Positions 44,181-53,999 of a stretch of DNA of 64,000 nucleotides are shown here, in pieces; positions within the stretch are counted from its first letter, which is position 1; each line of letters begins with the position of its first letter. Location: assembly GCA_030378005.1 (NCBI GenBank), contig JAUCGF010000087.1, positions 1-64,000 of the forward strand, written 5' to 3'. Source of the DNA: Desulfococcaceae bacterium HSG9 (lineage in GTDB: Bacteria > Desulfobacterota > Desulfobacteria > Desulfobacterales > JAUCGF01). The notes under the pieces are model-generated. The model had not been told where the DNA came from, made no database searches, and saw only the letters and a program-made list of their open reading frames with translations. Both the position numbers and the translations under genes were made by a program.

Positions 44181-45326
44181 ATGATGGATCCAAGAAAGAA
44201 ATTTATTGAAACCTTAAATAGTTACAAGAAAGGCTCCATTTCCCGCCGTGAATTTTTAGGCAAGACCGGACTGGGATTGGCAACTGCGGTAATGGCGATG
44301 AACATGCCGGGTCTTATGGGATTGAGGCAGGCCAATGCTGCATCGAAATTGGGGAATCGGGTTTCGCTGGCGACGTGGCCCAACTATCACGACCCTGAAA
44401 ATCTCAAGAAATTCACTGAGAAAACCGGTGTGCATATCCAGCATAATGTATTTGGATCAAACGAAGAAATGCTGGCTAAAGTTCAGGCCGGCGGCAGCCC
44501 TTTTGACGTGATGGTGATTACCAATTATACGATCTCAACCTATGTTAAACTTGGACTGCTTGAGCCGCTGGATCTGTCCAAGTTGCCGAATTTCATCGAA
44601 GCCAACCATGAACAGGTTTTCATCGGAGAGGCTAAAATAGGCGGGAAAATTTACGCGGTGCCAAAAAACTGGGGCACTACCGGTTACGTTGTCAATACTA
44701 AAAAGATCAAAGATAAGATGACAACCTGGAAACAGTTCTGGGATTTGACGATCACGAAATATTCAGGCCGGACTATTGTCCATGACTACCAATTGACCGC
44801 AATTGGCAATGCCCTTAAATATTTCGGCTATTCGTTCAATTCGATAGATCCGAAGGAGCTGGCCGAAGCCGAGAAACTTATGATTAAGGCCAAGCCTCAT
44901 CTTTTTGCGATCAGCAGTGATTACCAACCGGCAATGCGAAACGGGGATGCCTGGATGTCAATATGCTGGACAGGCGATGGCTCTCAACTCCACCGTGACA
45001 TGCCGGAAATACAATATGTACTGGGCAAAGAGGGTGGCGAACTTTGGACGGATTTTTTCGCCATTCCCAAAAGTGCGGAACACCTCGAAGCGGCTTACGC
45101 GCTCACTAACTTCCTGTTAGACCCGGCGGTCAATGCAGCCGAAGTGAAGAAGCATGGCTACCCTGCCACTGACAAACTGACCAATAAACTCTTGCCAAAA
45201 GAAATGTTGGATGATCCGATCATGTATCCTGCAAAAGAGTTGCTTGATCCGTTAGAGTTCGGCGCGGCAGCTACGCTTACAAGCCCCTTGCGTGCAGAAG
45301 TCATGGCTCGTTTCAAAGCGGCCTAA
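44181..45326 (+). CDS. Tat-exported polyamine-type substrate-binding protein
   Basis: 381 residues from ATG 44181, placed by AAAGGAGG at 44170-44177. The N-terminus carries a twin-arginine signal, SRREFLGKTGLG, followed by a hydrophobic stretch ending RQANAA, so it is exported folded. The mature protein starts LATWPNYHDPENLKKFTEKTG, as in PotD/PotF-like (family 1) binding proteins. Its partner genes flank it on both sides. Ligand unknown; opines, polyamines or sugar acids are possible. Confidence 0.85.
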   Translation: MMDPRKKFIETLNSYKKGSISRREFLGKTGLGLATAVMAMNMPGLMGLRQANAASKLGNRVSLATWPNYHDPENLKKFTEKTGVHIQHNVFGSNEEMLAKVQAGGSPFDVMVITNYTISTYVKLGLLEPLDLSKLPNFIEANHEQVFIGEAKIGGKIYAVPKNWGTTGYVVNTKKIKDKMTTWKQFWDLTITKYSGRTIVHDYQLTAIGNALKYFGYSFNSIDPKELAEAEKLMIKAKPHLFAISSDYQPAMRNGDAWMSICWTGDGSQLHRDMPEIQYVLGKEGGELWTDFFAIPKSAEHLEAAYALTNFLLDPAVNAAEVKKHGYPATDKLTNKLLPKEMLDDPIMYPAKELLDPLEFGAAATLTSPLRAEVMARFKAA

Positions 45327-45360
45327 ACAATTTGTTAACATGACGACATAATTACCTGAT

Positions 45361-45438
45361 TGTAGGGTGGGTGTAGAGAAACGAAACCCACCATTAATCA
45401 ACATTCGGTGGGTTTCGTTTCTCTGCACCAACCCTACA
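45361..45438. repeat. Palindromic repeat, GTAGGGTGGGT family
   Basis: TGTAGGGTGGGTGTAGAGAA and inverse around ATTAATCAACATTC, similar to 15468-15544. Located in the intergenic gap of the second transporter operon. Confidence 0.7.
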
Positions 45439-45486
45439 TGACGGTTAAAATGGGTATGAAAACCCCAGCGCGGAACGATAAAAAAG

Positions 45487-46344
45487 ATGGCCAAAAAATC
45501 CAGTTCTTATGTAACAACTTTACTGTTAGCTCCAATGGCGATTTGGATGACAGCGCTTCTCATCTTGCCGATTCTTGTTGTCCTTGTATATAGTTTCGGA
45601 GAACTCGCTGAGATGGGAGGCTATAAGCCCGCCTTCACGTTGGCACAATATGCCAATCTGCCGGCACGCTTGACAGCTTTTAAAAATACGTTGGTGCTGG
45701 CTCCGGCCGGAACCTTAGCCGCGTTTCTCATCGCCTACCCGCTCGCATACTATTTGGCGAGGACCGTAGAACCACGCCGAAGGATGATATTGCTGACCCT
45801 TGTCATTGTACCGTTTTGGACAAGCTTTTTGATTCGCACTTACGCATGGATGTTTATACTTGGTGGGCGAGGAATTCCGGCCTTGCTGGAGTTCATCGGT
45901 ATTGAAGGCGTCCGTCTCCTGAACACGCCGACTGCGGTATTGATCGGCATTGTATATGGATACTTGCCGCTAATGGTTTTCCCGATATTTGTCAGCCTTG
46001 AAAAAGTAGATGAAAGTCTGCTTGAAGCGTCAAACGATCTGGGAGCATCCCCGGTACGAACATTTCTGCAAGTGACCTTGCCCTTATCGCTTCCCGGGGT
46101 GGCGACTGCTTGCATGATAGTGTTCATTTTGTTGATGGGTGAGTTTCTGATTCCGGCACTGCTGGGGGGCGGTAAAGTATTTTTTATCGGCAACGCCCTG
46201 GTCGATCTGTTTCTACAATCCAGAAACTGGCCTTTTGGCTCGGCCGTCGCCATTACACTCGTGGTAGTAATGCTGGTTATCGTCTCGTTATATATGCGGA
46301 TGATATTCAAGCCAGGAAAAACACAGGACGTTTCAATGATTTAG
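45487..46344 (+). CDS. ABC transporter permease (PotB/PotH type), second system
   Basis: 285 residues, six predicted helices, the first LLLAPMAIWMTALLILPILVVLVYSF. EAA loop: EKVDESLLEASNDLGASPVRTFLQVTLPLSLPG. Ribosome site weak. 8 bp before the next permease. Part of the same importer as 42970 and 44181. Confidence 0.87.
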   Translation: MAKKSSSYVTTLLLAPMAIWMTALLILPILVVLVYSFGELAEMGGYKPAFTLAQYANLPARLTAFKNTLVLAPAGTLAAFLIAYPLAYYLARTVEPRRRMILLTLVIVPFWTSFLIRTYAWMFILGGRGIPALLEFIGIEGVRLLNTPTAVLIGIVYGYLPLMVFPIFVSLEKVDESLLEASNDLGASPVRTFLQVTLPLSLPGVATACMIVFILLMGEFLIPALLGGGKVFFIGNALVDLFLQSRNWPFGSAVAITLVVVMLVIVSLYMRMIFKPGKTQDVSMI

Positions 46345-46352
46345 GAGAGATT

Positions 46353-47162
46353 ATGCGGTTTTACGCGTTGCTTGTTTATCTGTTTCTCTATATTCCCATC
46401 GGAATCATCGTGTTGTTCAGTTTTAATGCCGGACGACATGCCAGCGAACTTCAGGGATTTTCTATCAAATGGTTTGGAATCGCTCTTTCCAACCCGTTTG
46501 TGATGGAAGCCTTGAAGACAAGTCTGATTGTTGCCGGAACGACCGCTTTGCTGTCCAGTATCATGGGGACCATGGCGGCGCTTGGACTGCAAAACGTACG
46601 CGGAATTGTGCGGATGATATTTGATTCGTTGATTTATATCGCGATCATGATTCCCGGAATCGTGTTTGGAATCGCAACCCTGGTGGCGCTGGCAACGGCA
46701 TTGGATTTTATCAATCCAATGCTAAAAAATATCTGGCCGATTATTTTGGGAGAAGCGCCGCGTTTAAAACTCGGGCTGATTTCGATCATAAGTGCGCACA
46801 CGCTTTGGACAACGGCACTTGCAACGGTCATTATCCGGGCGCGTGTTCAGGGGATGGACCGAAGCCTGATAGAAGCGTCCATAGACCTGTATGCAACGCC
46901 TTGGCGTACCTTCTATCAAGTGACCCTGCCGCAAATTTTTCCAGGAATCCTGGCGGCCGCTTTACTCAACTTTACACTCAGTTTCGATGATTTTATTATC
47001 GCGTTTTTCGTTGCTGGAGGAAGGACAACGCTTCCTATCTATGTTTTCGCGTCGATTCGGCGCGGTATCACGCCTGAAATCAATGCGATTGCAACGATGA
47101 TGTTGATAGTCTCGCTCACATTGTTGTTTACTTCGCAGGGGCTTCTCCGCAAGAGGAAATAA
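46353..47162 (+). CDS. ABC transporter permease (PotC/PotI type), second system
   Basis: 269 residues. Starts MRFYALLVYLFLYIPIGIIV; EAA loop RSLIEASIDLYATPWRTFYQVTLPQIFPG; SFDDFIIAFFVAGG near the C-terminus. TTAGGAGAG before ATG. Pairs with 45487. Followed 13 bp later by the SMP-30 gene. Confidence 0.87.
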   Translation: MRFYALLVYLFLYIPIGIIVLFSFNAGRHASELQGFSIKWFGIALSNPFVMEALKTSLIVAGTTALLSSIMGTMAALGLQNVRGIVRMIFDSLIYIAIMIPGIVFGIATLVALATALDFINPMLKNIWPIILGEAPRLKLGLISIISAHTLWTTALATVIIRARVQGMDRSLIEASIDLYATPWRTFYQVTLPQIFPGILAAALLNFTLSFDDFIIAFFVAGGRTTLPIYVFASIRRGITPEINAIATMMLIVSLTLLFTSQGLLRKRK

Positions 47163-47175
47163 AAGGATATCCATA

Positions 47176-48057
47176 ATGACTGAAAATTACGTAGAACATC
47201 TGCTGCCTGTTCAAAATGAAGTCGGAGAAACTCCGATATGGGTTGCAAAAGAACGGGCGTTGTATTGGATTGATTGTGAAGGGTACAAGATTTTTCGGTT
47301 TGATTCAATCACCGGAAAATATAAAACGTTTGATGTTGCCATGGCGGTAACGGGCCTGTATCCCAGAGCAAACGGAGGTTGGATAGCAGCCACGAAAACC
47401 GGAATCGCATTTTGGGACCATCACACCAACGAATTTACCTTTATTGTCGATCCAGAAGCAGACACACCCGATGTTTGTTGCAACGATGCTGTGGTGGATC
47501 GGCAAGGGCGTTTTCTGGTGGGAACAATGAACCAACAAGATTTCAACGCGCCCGACGGCTCTCTTTATCGTCTAAATACGGATAGCTCCCTTCACAAGTT
47601 GGATAGCGGGTTTGCCGTTTGTAACGGAATGGGGTTGAGCTTGGATGGTCGCACTCTGTATCTTACCGATATGTTTCACTATCAAATCCTGGCCTACGAT
47701 TATGATCCTGCTACCGGAAATATCAACAATCGCCGCCTTTTTGTTCGTGTCCCTGAAGAGGCGGGCGCGCCGGATGGTTTGATTGTAGATAGCGAAGATT
47801 TTATTTGGAGCGCTCATTGGGGCGGCTGGCGAATCACCCGCTATGATCCCGCCGGTAAAATCGAGCGTGAAATTCGATTGCCGGTCGAAAATGTTACCTG
47901 CTTTGGTTTTGGCGGAGCGAACCTTGATGAACTCTATGTCACCACAGCCTGGTCAGAACTCAGTGAACAAGAAAGAAAAAAACAACCCTTGGCCGGAGAT
48001 TTGTTCCGAATCAAAACAGATGTTAAAGGCGTGCCGGAATCCGAATTTTTGGGATAA
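47176..48057 (+). CDS. SMP-30/gluconolactonase/regucalcin-family lactonase
   Basis: 293 residues, six-bladed propeller lactonase of the SMP-30 family. Seen: VGETPIWVAKERALYWIDCEG (metal-binding Glu), NDAVVDRQGRFLVGTM (Asn), CNGMGLSLDGRTLYLTDM (Asn-Gly), GAPDGLIVDSEDFIWSAHWGG (Asp metal ligand). Hydrolyses sugar-acid or related lactones; cytosolic. Operon with the transporter suggests that the imported compound, or a product of it, is a lactone or is oxidised to one. Confidence 0.88.
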   Translation: MTENYVEHLLPVQNEVGETPIWVAKERALYWIDCEGYKIFRFDSITGKYKTFDVAMAVTGLYPRANGGWIAATKTGIAFWDHHTNEFTFIVDPEADTPDVCCNDAVVDRQGRFLVGTMNQQDFNAPDGSLYRLNTDSSLHKLDSGFAVCNGMGLSLDGRTLYLTDMFHYQILAYDYDPATGNINNRRLFVRVPEEAGAPDGLIVDSEDFIWSAHWGGWRITRYDPAGKIEREIRLPVENVTCFGFGGANLDELYVTTAWSELSEQERKKQPLAGDLFRIKTDVKGVPESEFLG

Positions 48058-48085
48058 TCAGTAGATAGAAAAAGTTGTTGACGAT

Positions 48086-48198
48086 CTCGTTCCCACGCTC
48101 TGCGTGGGAACGCCTTCGGGACGCTTCGCGTCTGGACAGCGCATGGAACAGGACGCGAAGCGTCTGCGTTGCATTCCCACGCAAAGCGTGGGAACGAG
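48086..48198. repeat. Palindromic repeat, CTCGTTCCCACGC family
   Basis: CTCGTTCCCACGCTCTGCG and CGCAAAGCGTGGGAACGAG with inner GGGACGCTTCGCGTC / GGACGCGAAGCGTC. Preceded at 48059 by the family A end CAGTAGATAGAAAAAG. Confidence 0.72.
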
Positions 48199-48288
48199 TT
48201 TTTCTATTTTGGCCCTATTTTTCCAAATCAGTAAGTCATGAAATTTAAAACGTTTTGAAATGACTTACTTGGCAGAAGTTGACACCTT

Positions 48289-48357
48289 GTCCCGTTAGGG
48301 ACATAATATCTATAGAAAAAAGCTCACCAATACGACAAGTCCCGTAGGGACGAAATA
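48289..48357. repeat. Palindromic repeat, GTCCCGTTAGGGAC family
   Basis: TGTCCCGTTAGGGACATAAT, then ATCTATAGAAAAAAG, then GTCCCGTAGGGACGAAAT, as at 27721-27791 but with different central bases. Confidence 0.7.
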
Positions 48358-48398
48358 GATAAATTGGGCAACCACAAACTTGTAAAAAAGGAATTACG

Positions 48399-48758
48399 AT
48401 GACAATAAAAAAAATTAGCAGCGCTGTGAATATACCGTCAGAAGAATTAGAAGATTGGGGGATTCCCAAAACCGTTGGGGAGCCGAAATGTCAATTAAGG
48501 GGCCTTTTTATCAGTGAAAATGAAGATGGCTCTGAAGCCGGCATTTGGGAATGCACACCGGGAAAATTTATCCGTGAAGTGATGCAGGCAGAGCTGGTTA
48601 CATTTTTATCCGGCCACTGTATTTTTCATCCGGAAGATGGCGATCCTGTTGAAATTAAAGGCGGCGATGTGTTATTTTTCCCTGAAAACAGCAAGGGGAC
48701 TTGGGAAATCTTTGAAACTGTCCGAAAAGCTTATTTAATTTACAATCTAAAAAAATGA
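48399..48758 (+). CDS. Cupin-domain protein
   Basis: 119 residues of the small cupin_3-type fold: GIWECTPGKF, ELVTFLSGHCIFHPEDGDPVEIKGGDVLFFPENSKGTWEIFETVRKAYLIY. The second cupin motif with its metal-site histidines is weak. AAAAAAGGA before ATG; the stop overlaps the molybdoenzyme start (ATGA), so the two are translationally coupled. Function unknown, possibly an isomerase or sensor for the same substrate. Confidence 0.8.
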   Translation: MTIKKISSAVNIPSEELEDWGIPKTVGEPKCQLRGLFISENEDGSEAGIWECTPGKFIREVMQAELVTFLSGHCIFHPEDGDPVEIKGGDVLFFPENSKGTWEIFETVRKAYLIYNLKK

Positions 48759-50866
48759 AATCAAATCCACCAATGCCCGAAATAAAAACAATCCCTGTCA
48801 GTTGCAACAAAGACTGCGCGGCCGGATGCCCGCTGATAGCGCATGTTGAAGACGGCAAAATCGTCAAAATAACCAATAGCCCCAATGGCACGCCATATAT
48901 GCAGGGGTGTGCCAAAGGATTTCAGGCGATGCGAGCGGCTTATGCGCCGGACCGGCTCTTGAAACCTTTGATCCGTACCGGCGCGCGAGGTTCCGGTGAT
49001 TTTAAGGAAGTATCCTGGGATGAAGCACTTGATTATGCCGCCGCGGGGTTGCGCAAAATAAAGGAAAAATTCGGCAGCGAGTCGATAATATTCCTCGGCG
49101 GCAGCGGCTGTTGCCGCGGTGCTTTGCATAACACCGGCAGCCTGACACAACGGTTTCTCAATATGTACGGCGGCTATACCCAAACATACTCAAATTACAG
49201 CTCCGCGGCATCTGATTTTGTCACGCCTTTTGTATTTGGCACGCTGGAAGTCGGTATTGATGCGGCGACTTTGCAGCATTCAAAACTGATCATATTATGG
49301 GGCGCCAACATTATGGATACCCGCTTCGGGTGTGAATATCCCGCACGCATCCGAGAAGCCGGCAAAAACGGTGTTCCCATTATCGTGATTGATCCCAGAA
49401 AATCCAGAACAGCAAAACTTCCTGATGCGGAATGGCTTCCAATTCGTCCAGGCACCGATACGGCCATGATGGCTTCCGTGCTGTATGAACTGCTGAAAAA
49501 TAATCAGGTGGATTATCCCTATTTGGAAAAATACTGCACCGGGTTTGATCAGGTCGAAAAATATATTCTCGGCACAGATGACAATCAGCCCAAAACACCG
49601 GAATGGGCCGAACAGATATGCGGCACGCCAGCCGCTTCAATCAAAAAACTGGCCGATTTGTATGGCCGAACCAAGCCGGCCGCGCTGATACCGGGTTTAT
49701 CTGTTCAGCGCAACATTGGCGGTGAAGAGGCGATGCGCATGGCTATGGTATTGCAGGCCGCAACCGGCAATATCGGAAAATCAGGCGGCGCATCCGGCGG
49801 GTGTATATGGGACGGTTTGCCTGTTCCGGAATGTGGCTGCATGGATACGGCAAACCGGCCCGAAAATCCGTTAATTCCGGAATACCGCTGGCCGGATGCG
49901 ATTCTCGAAGGAAAAAACGGAGGCTATCCGACAGATATTAAAGCGGTCTATAATGCAGGGGGCAATTATCTTTCCCAGGGCAGCGATATCAAGAAGAATA
50001 TGCGTGCCTTTAACAAGGTGGAATTTTCTGTCTGCCATGAACATTTTATGACGCCCACAGCCAGATATTGTGATGTCATATTGCCGGCAACCGCTTTTAT
50101 GGAAAGGGAAGATATTCTTTTTACGGGCATGAACTATCTGCTTTACTCCGGAAAAGCGATTGACCCGCCGGGTGATGTGAAAAATGATTATGACATATTC
50201 TGCGAACTTGCAGATCGCCTGGGATTTCTGGATGTATTTTCTGAAGGAAAAACCGCCGCTCAATGGATCGAGCAATTTGCTGCTGAATCAGCTATCACCG
50301 ATTTCGAGCATTTCAAGCAAACCGGTATTTACACGGGTAAAGACCAGATGCGCATCGGACTTTCAGATTTCATTGCCGATCCGAAAAAAAATCCGCTTGA
50401 AACCCCTTCCGGAAAAATTGAGCTGGCTTCCGAAAAGTATGCCGAAACCGGTTTTCCGGCGGTACCCGCATATCGTGGCATGGCCGATCAAAAAGAATAT
50501 CCGCTAAGACTGATAACGCCCCATGCGTTATATCGCATCAATTCTTCATATTCTAATATTCAATGGTTCAGGGAGCGTGAACCCCAAGCGTTATGGATGA
50601 ATCCGGCGGATGCTGAAAAAAGAGGCATACAAGATGCTGACAAAGTGATTGTAAGAAGCCCGCGGGGAAAGATGCGAATTTCTGTTACGCTGAAGGAAAA
50701 GATCATGCCGGGTGCGGTTTGTCTGTTGCAAGGAATATGGCCGAATCTTGATGAGCTGGGAACCGATCTGGCCGGCGCGGCAAACATGCTTACATCAACA
50801 ACACCGACAGAACCTTGTATGGGATCACGGACACATTCAGTGTTGGTGGAGGTTGAGCGGAATTAA
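48755..50866 (+). CDS. Molybdopterin-dependent oxidoreductase (DMSO-reductase family)
   Basis: 703 residues. The N-terminal [4Fe-4S] site is CNKDCAAGCPL plus a fourth Cys in MQGCAKG. Then typical segments: VSWDEALDYAAAGLRKIKEK, LGGSGCCRGALHNTGSL, QTYSNYSSAASDFVTP (candidate Mo-ligand Ser region), IIVIDPRKSRTAKLPDAEWLPIRPGTDTAMM, and a C-terminal molybdopterin dinucleotide domain (YPLRLITPHALYRINSSYSN). No Tat signal, so cytosolic. It belongs near DMSO reductase/transhydroxylase-type enzymes; the substrate is unknown. No separate iron-sulfur subunit follows. Coupled to the cupin gene and downstream of a transporter and lactonase. Confidence 0.87.
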   Translation: MKSNPPMPEIKTIPVSCNKDCAAGCPLIAHVEDGKIVKITNSPNGTPYMQGCAKGFQAMRAAYAPDRLLKPLIRTGARGSGDFKEVSWDEALDYAAAGLRKIKEKFGSESIIFLGGSGCCRGALHNTGSLTQRFLNMYGGYTQTYSNYSSAASDFVTPFVFGTLEVGIDAATLQHSKLIILWGANIMDTRFGCEYPARIREAGKNGVPIIVIDPRKSRTAKLPDAEWLPIRPGTDTAMMASVLYELLKNNQVDYPYLEKYCTGFDQVEKYILGTDDNQPKTPEWAEQICGTPAASIKKLADLYGRTKPAALIPGLSVQRNIGGEEAMRMAMVLQAATGNIGKSGGASGGCIWDGLPVPECGCMDTANRPENPLIPEYRWPDAILEGKNGGYPTDIKAVYNAGGNYLSQGSDIKKNMRAFNKVEFSVCHEHFMTPTARYCDVILPATAFMEREDILFTGMNYLLYSGKAIDPPGDVKNDYDIFCELADRLGFLDVFSEGKTAAQWIEQFAAESAITDFEHFKQTGIYTGKDQMRIGLSDFIADPKKNPLETPSGKIELASEKYAETGFPAVPAYRGMADQKEYPLRLITPHALYRINSSYSNIQWFREREPQALWMNPADAEKRGIQDADKVIVRSPRGKMRISVTLKEKIMPGAVCLLQGIWPNLDELGTDLAGAANMLTSTTPTEPCMGSRTHSVLVEVERN

Positions 50867-50889
50867 TTGCTGCGTTGATAAGGAATTAT

Positions 50890-51726
50890 ATGAACACAAT
50901 AGGGATCGTCGTAGATTTATACAAATCATTAATTGCACGATTAAAAAATGGAACGATACCGATAGAACTTCGCCCCTCATCTCTGGTAGGTACAGTGCAA
51001 GATGATCCGTTTGATTATTGGGTAGGCGATCAAATAAAGAGAGCCTTGCCAAATATAGAAGTACATCATGCCGGCAAATTGACAACACCTGATATTGTTT
51101 TGAGAGACAGGGCAAGTAATACAATAATTGGATTAGAAGTTAAGAAACTGATTCAAAAACCTACTGGTGCGGATTCAAGAGGCATGACGATAGACTATAA
51201 TAGCTCTTTGCCCTGTGGAAAAGCTCTGATCAAAATTGGCGAAAATACAGTTGAAATTCCATGTTTTTACCTTTTTGCGCTATTAAGTCCAGACAGTAAT
51301 AGTATGGTTACAAGCATAATTATGGATGGGGATTTTTTAAATTATGATTTTGATCTTCATAAAGAAGCAAAGTATTCTAATAAAAGTGAATATCATCACG
51401 GGCCTTATGGAGAAGGTTCTGTAAGACATCGAAAAATGTACACCTACCCAAATCCCTTAAATTATAAATTGAGTTTTTTTCATCTTCGTCATATCTTGAT
51501 TGTAAAGAAACATGATCTATCTGAAATTAAGCATGATTTAAGCTTTACTGATCTCATCATCAGAGATGATAAATACAATAACTCGTTTCACTATTTTGTA
51601 ATAGATAATAGATCGAAATTGAAATTACCAATAGAGAAACTGCCAGTGAGAAAAGATGTTTTCAAATCATGTAAGCAAAGGAAACCTAAAAAACGAGCAG
51701 CTTCAATGCCAAAGCTGGATTTATAG
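50890..51726 (+). CDS. Probable restriction endonuclease (PD-(D/E)xK)
   Basis: 278 residues from ATG 50890 (AAGGAATT upstream). PD-(D/E)xK site: TPDIVLRD with Asp68 and GLEVKKL with Glu83 and Lys85. The preceding DDPFDYWVGDQIKRALPN helix region is also typical. It lies 14 bp before a DNA methyltransferase, so this is a restriction-modification pair. AT-rich compared with the preceding molybdoenzyme. Its first ~140 codons are duplicated at 54109. Confidence 0.8.
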   Translation: MNTIGIVVDLYKSLIARLKNGTIPIELRPSSLVGTVQDDPFDYWVGDQIKRALPNIEVHHAGKLTTPDIVLRDRASNTIIGLEVKKLIQKPTGADSRGMTIDYNSSLPCGKALIKIGENTVEIPCFYLFALLSPDSNSMVTSIIMDGDFLNYDFDLHKEAKYSNKSEYHHGPYGEGSVRHRKMYTYPNPLNYKLSFFHLRHILIVKKHDLSEIKHDLSFTDLIIRDDKYNNSFHYFVIDNRSKLKLPIEKLPVRKDVFKSCKQRKPKKRAASMPKLDL

Positions 51727-51740
51727 AATCGAATTTCAAA

Positions 51741-53957
51741 ATGAAATCATATATTGAAAAAAGATTGCCAATAGGGTTTTTAAGCAGATTAGCACAACAA
51801 GAATCTTGGAGGAAAGAGATATACCGCCCGGTTTATTATATTCACAAATGGTGGGCGAAACGCCTGGGTTCTGTTTTCAGGGGTATTGTGTTGGGAGCAT
51901 GTGCTGAAGATCATGATGATTTCTTAAATCTTTATTACCGAAAAAATGACTTTAGTGATAAAATTATTTTTGACCCATTTATGGGAAGCGGTGTTACCAT
52001 TGGCGAAGCGATAAAAATGGGGTGTAAAGTAATTGGGCGGGATATCAACCCTGTATCCTCAACTATTGTAAAAGCAAGTTTGAATTCCTATCCCATAAAT
52101 GATGTTGATTCAGCTTTTAGAACAATCCAAAAAAATTCAAAAGAGAAAATTGAACGTTTTTTTAAAACCAAACTTCCAAATGGAGACTTTGCCAAAGTTC
52201 TTTATTATTTTTGGGTTAAATTCATAGAATGTCCATTTTGTCATGAAAATATCAACTTATTCAAATCATACATATTTTCTAAAAATGCGACGCCCAAAAA
52301 AGACCCTTCAGCAAGAGCTATATGCCCTAAATGTTTTTCAATCAACCATACCGTTTTTAATACTTCAAAAATTTCATGCCGTTCATGCAATTTTGACTAT
52401 AATCCGCAAAAGGGTAACGTAAAAGGCGCTTTTGTAAATTGCCCGAATTGTTCTGACACTTTCAAATTGGTTGATGAATTAAAATCAAAGACTGAGCCTC
52501 TGGAGCATAAGCTCTATGCCAAACTATTACTGCTTCCTGATGGCAGCAAACTATATGATTCGATAAATAGCTATGATCTGAACTTATATAAAATGGCAAT
52601 GAAAGAATGGCTATCACTAAAGGATAAATTACCTGTTGTTCCCTTAAAAAAGGGATATAATACAAATCAAGTGATGAAGCATAATTATAAATATTGGCAC
52701 CAGATGTTTAGCTTCAGGCAATTAGTTTGTATTTCCGTTCTTGCTGATGAGATCAGAAAAATATCTGATATTGATCTGAAAATGCTTTTTGCTTGCCTTT
52801 TATCCGGAACTCTTGAATTTAACAACATGTTTTGTTCATTTAAAGGTGAAGGGACCGGTGCGGTTCGCCACATGTTTTCTCATCATATTCTTAAATCTGA
52901 GCTGATGCCAATCGAAGCGAACCTATGGGGAACACCCAAATCATCAGGTTCTTTTTCAACTCTTTATAAAAGCAGAATACTTCGAGCAATAAATTATAAA
53001 ATCAATCCGTTTGAAATAAAACTTAATGGTAAAAAAGCAGTTAAAATTTCAAATATCAGCAAATCATTGAATTGTGCAATCTCTGATCAATATTCTGATT
53101 TCAGCAAAAATGGCAATTCCCCCTATATCTCTCAGGGTGATTCGGCAAAGACTGATATAAAACACAAATCAGTCGATATAATAATTACGGATCCGCCTTT
53201 TTTTGATAATGTCCATTACTCTCAATTAGCTGATTTTTTTTACTATTGGATGAATCAAATTTTAAATATATCAGATAAAAGCACGACCAGAAATATTTGT
53301 GAGGTTCAAGATACCGAACCGAAATATTTTTCAGAAAAATTAACGAATGTATTTTTAGAATGTAAACGCGTTTTGATTGATGATGGATTGTTGATATTCA
53401 CATACCACCATTCAAAACATGAAGGTTGGACGGCTGTATACAATGCGATTCGAAGTTCAGGTTTTTCTTGTATTCAATCATACCCGGTTAAAGCTGAAAT
53501 GTCTGTATCCATGTCGATACGTCAGGCCAAATCCCCTATTAATCTGGATTTGATTCTTGTTTGCAAAAAGGAAATATCCAATCAATGTTCTCCAAAAGAT
53601 AATAATGATAAAATTTATCAGATAGCAACCGAAAAGGCTGAATCACAAATATCTGAACTGACTTCAGCAGGCATAAAAATTTCTGTCAGTGATTCAAAGG
53701 TCGCATTTATGGGCCGTTTTTTATGTGAATTAAGTAAAATTGGAAACAGCGAAAAAGAATTAAAAATGCTGTATGAAATTGAAGATGATCTAGATAATTA
53801 TATAACTGACTTGCTAAAAGAAGAAAAAAAATCAGTTTCTTATGAATTTACAAAAGAACCGATTCAGCTTGCACTTTTTGAAACTATGGACAAATATTTG
53901 GCTGACCGAACGCTCCATCGCATTCAAGGGGAGGAGCAGAGCCCCATGAACCGTTGA
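51741..53957 (+). CDS. DNA methyltransferase with internal zinc-ribbon region
   Basis: 738 residues. IHKWWAKRLGSVFR (an N-terminal motif shared with large adenine-type methylases of the COG1743/DUF1156 kind), motif I FDPFMGSGVTIGEA with Asp78, and catalytic ITDPPFFDNVHYSQLADFFYYWM (DPPF, Asp484). Between them four Cys pairs (CPFC, CPKC, CRSC, CPNC; about residues 165-250) form probable zinc ribbons. Partner of the upstream PD-(D/E)xK gene. Target specificity unknown. A 312-bp internal piece is repeated at 55037-55348. Confidence 0.85.
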   Translation: MKSYIEKRLPIGFLSRLAQQESWRKEIYRPVYYIHKWWAKRLGSVFRGIVLGACAEDHDDFLNLYYRKNDFSDKIIFDPFMGSGVTIGEAIKMGCKVIGRDINPVSSTIVKASLNSYPINDVDSAFRTIQKNSKEKIERFFKTKLPNGDFAKVLYYFWVKFIECPFCHENINLFKSYIFSKNATPKKDPSARAICPKCFSINHTVFNTSKISCRSCNFDYNPQKGNVKGAFVNCPNCSDTFKLVDELKSKTEPLEHKLYAKLLLLPDGSKLYDSINSYDLNLYKMAMKEWLSLKDKLPVVPLKKGYNTNQVMKHNYKYWHQMFSFRQLVCISVLADEIRKISDIDLKMLFACLLSGTLEFNNMFCSFKGEGTGAVRHMFSHHILKSELMPIEANLWGTPKSSGSFSTLYKSRILRAINYKINPFEIKLNGKKAVKISNISKSLNCAISDQYSDFSKNGNSPYISQGDSAKTDIKHKSVDIIITDPPFFDNVHYSQLADFFYYWMNQILNISDKSTTRNICEVQDTEPKYFSEKLTNVFLECKRVLIDDGLLIFTYHHSKHEGWTAVYNAIRSSGFSCIQSYPVKAEMSVSMSIRQAKSPINLDLILVCKKEISNQCSPKDNNDKIYQIATEKAESQISELTSAGIKISVSDSKVAFMGRFLCELSKIGNSEKELKMLYEIEDDLDNYITDLLKEEKKSVSYEFTKEPIQLALFETMDKYLADRTLHRIQGEEQSPMNR

Positions 53958-53999
53958 GTTTATCGTTATGAATAACGGAAGAGATGATGCCAGACGCAA

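Noticed and set aside
53950-53990. GTTATGA with TTGAGTTTATC after the methyltransferase, considered as an attC
   Set aside because: No left core or complementary arm upstream.
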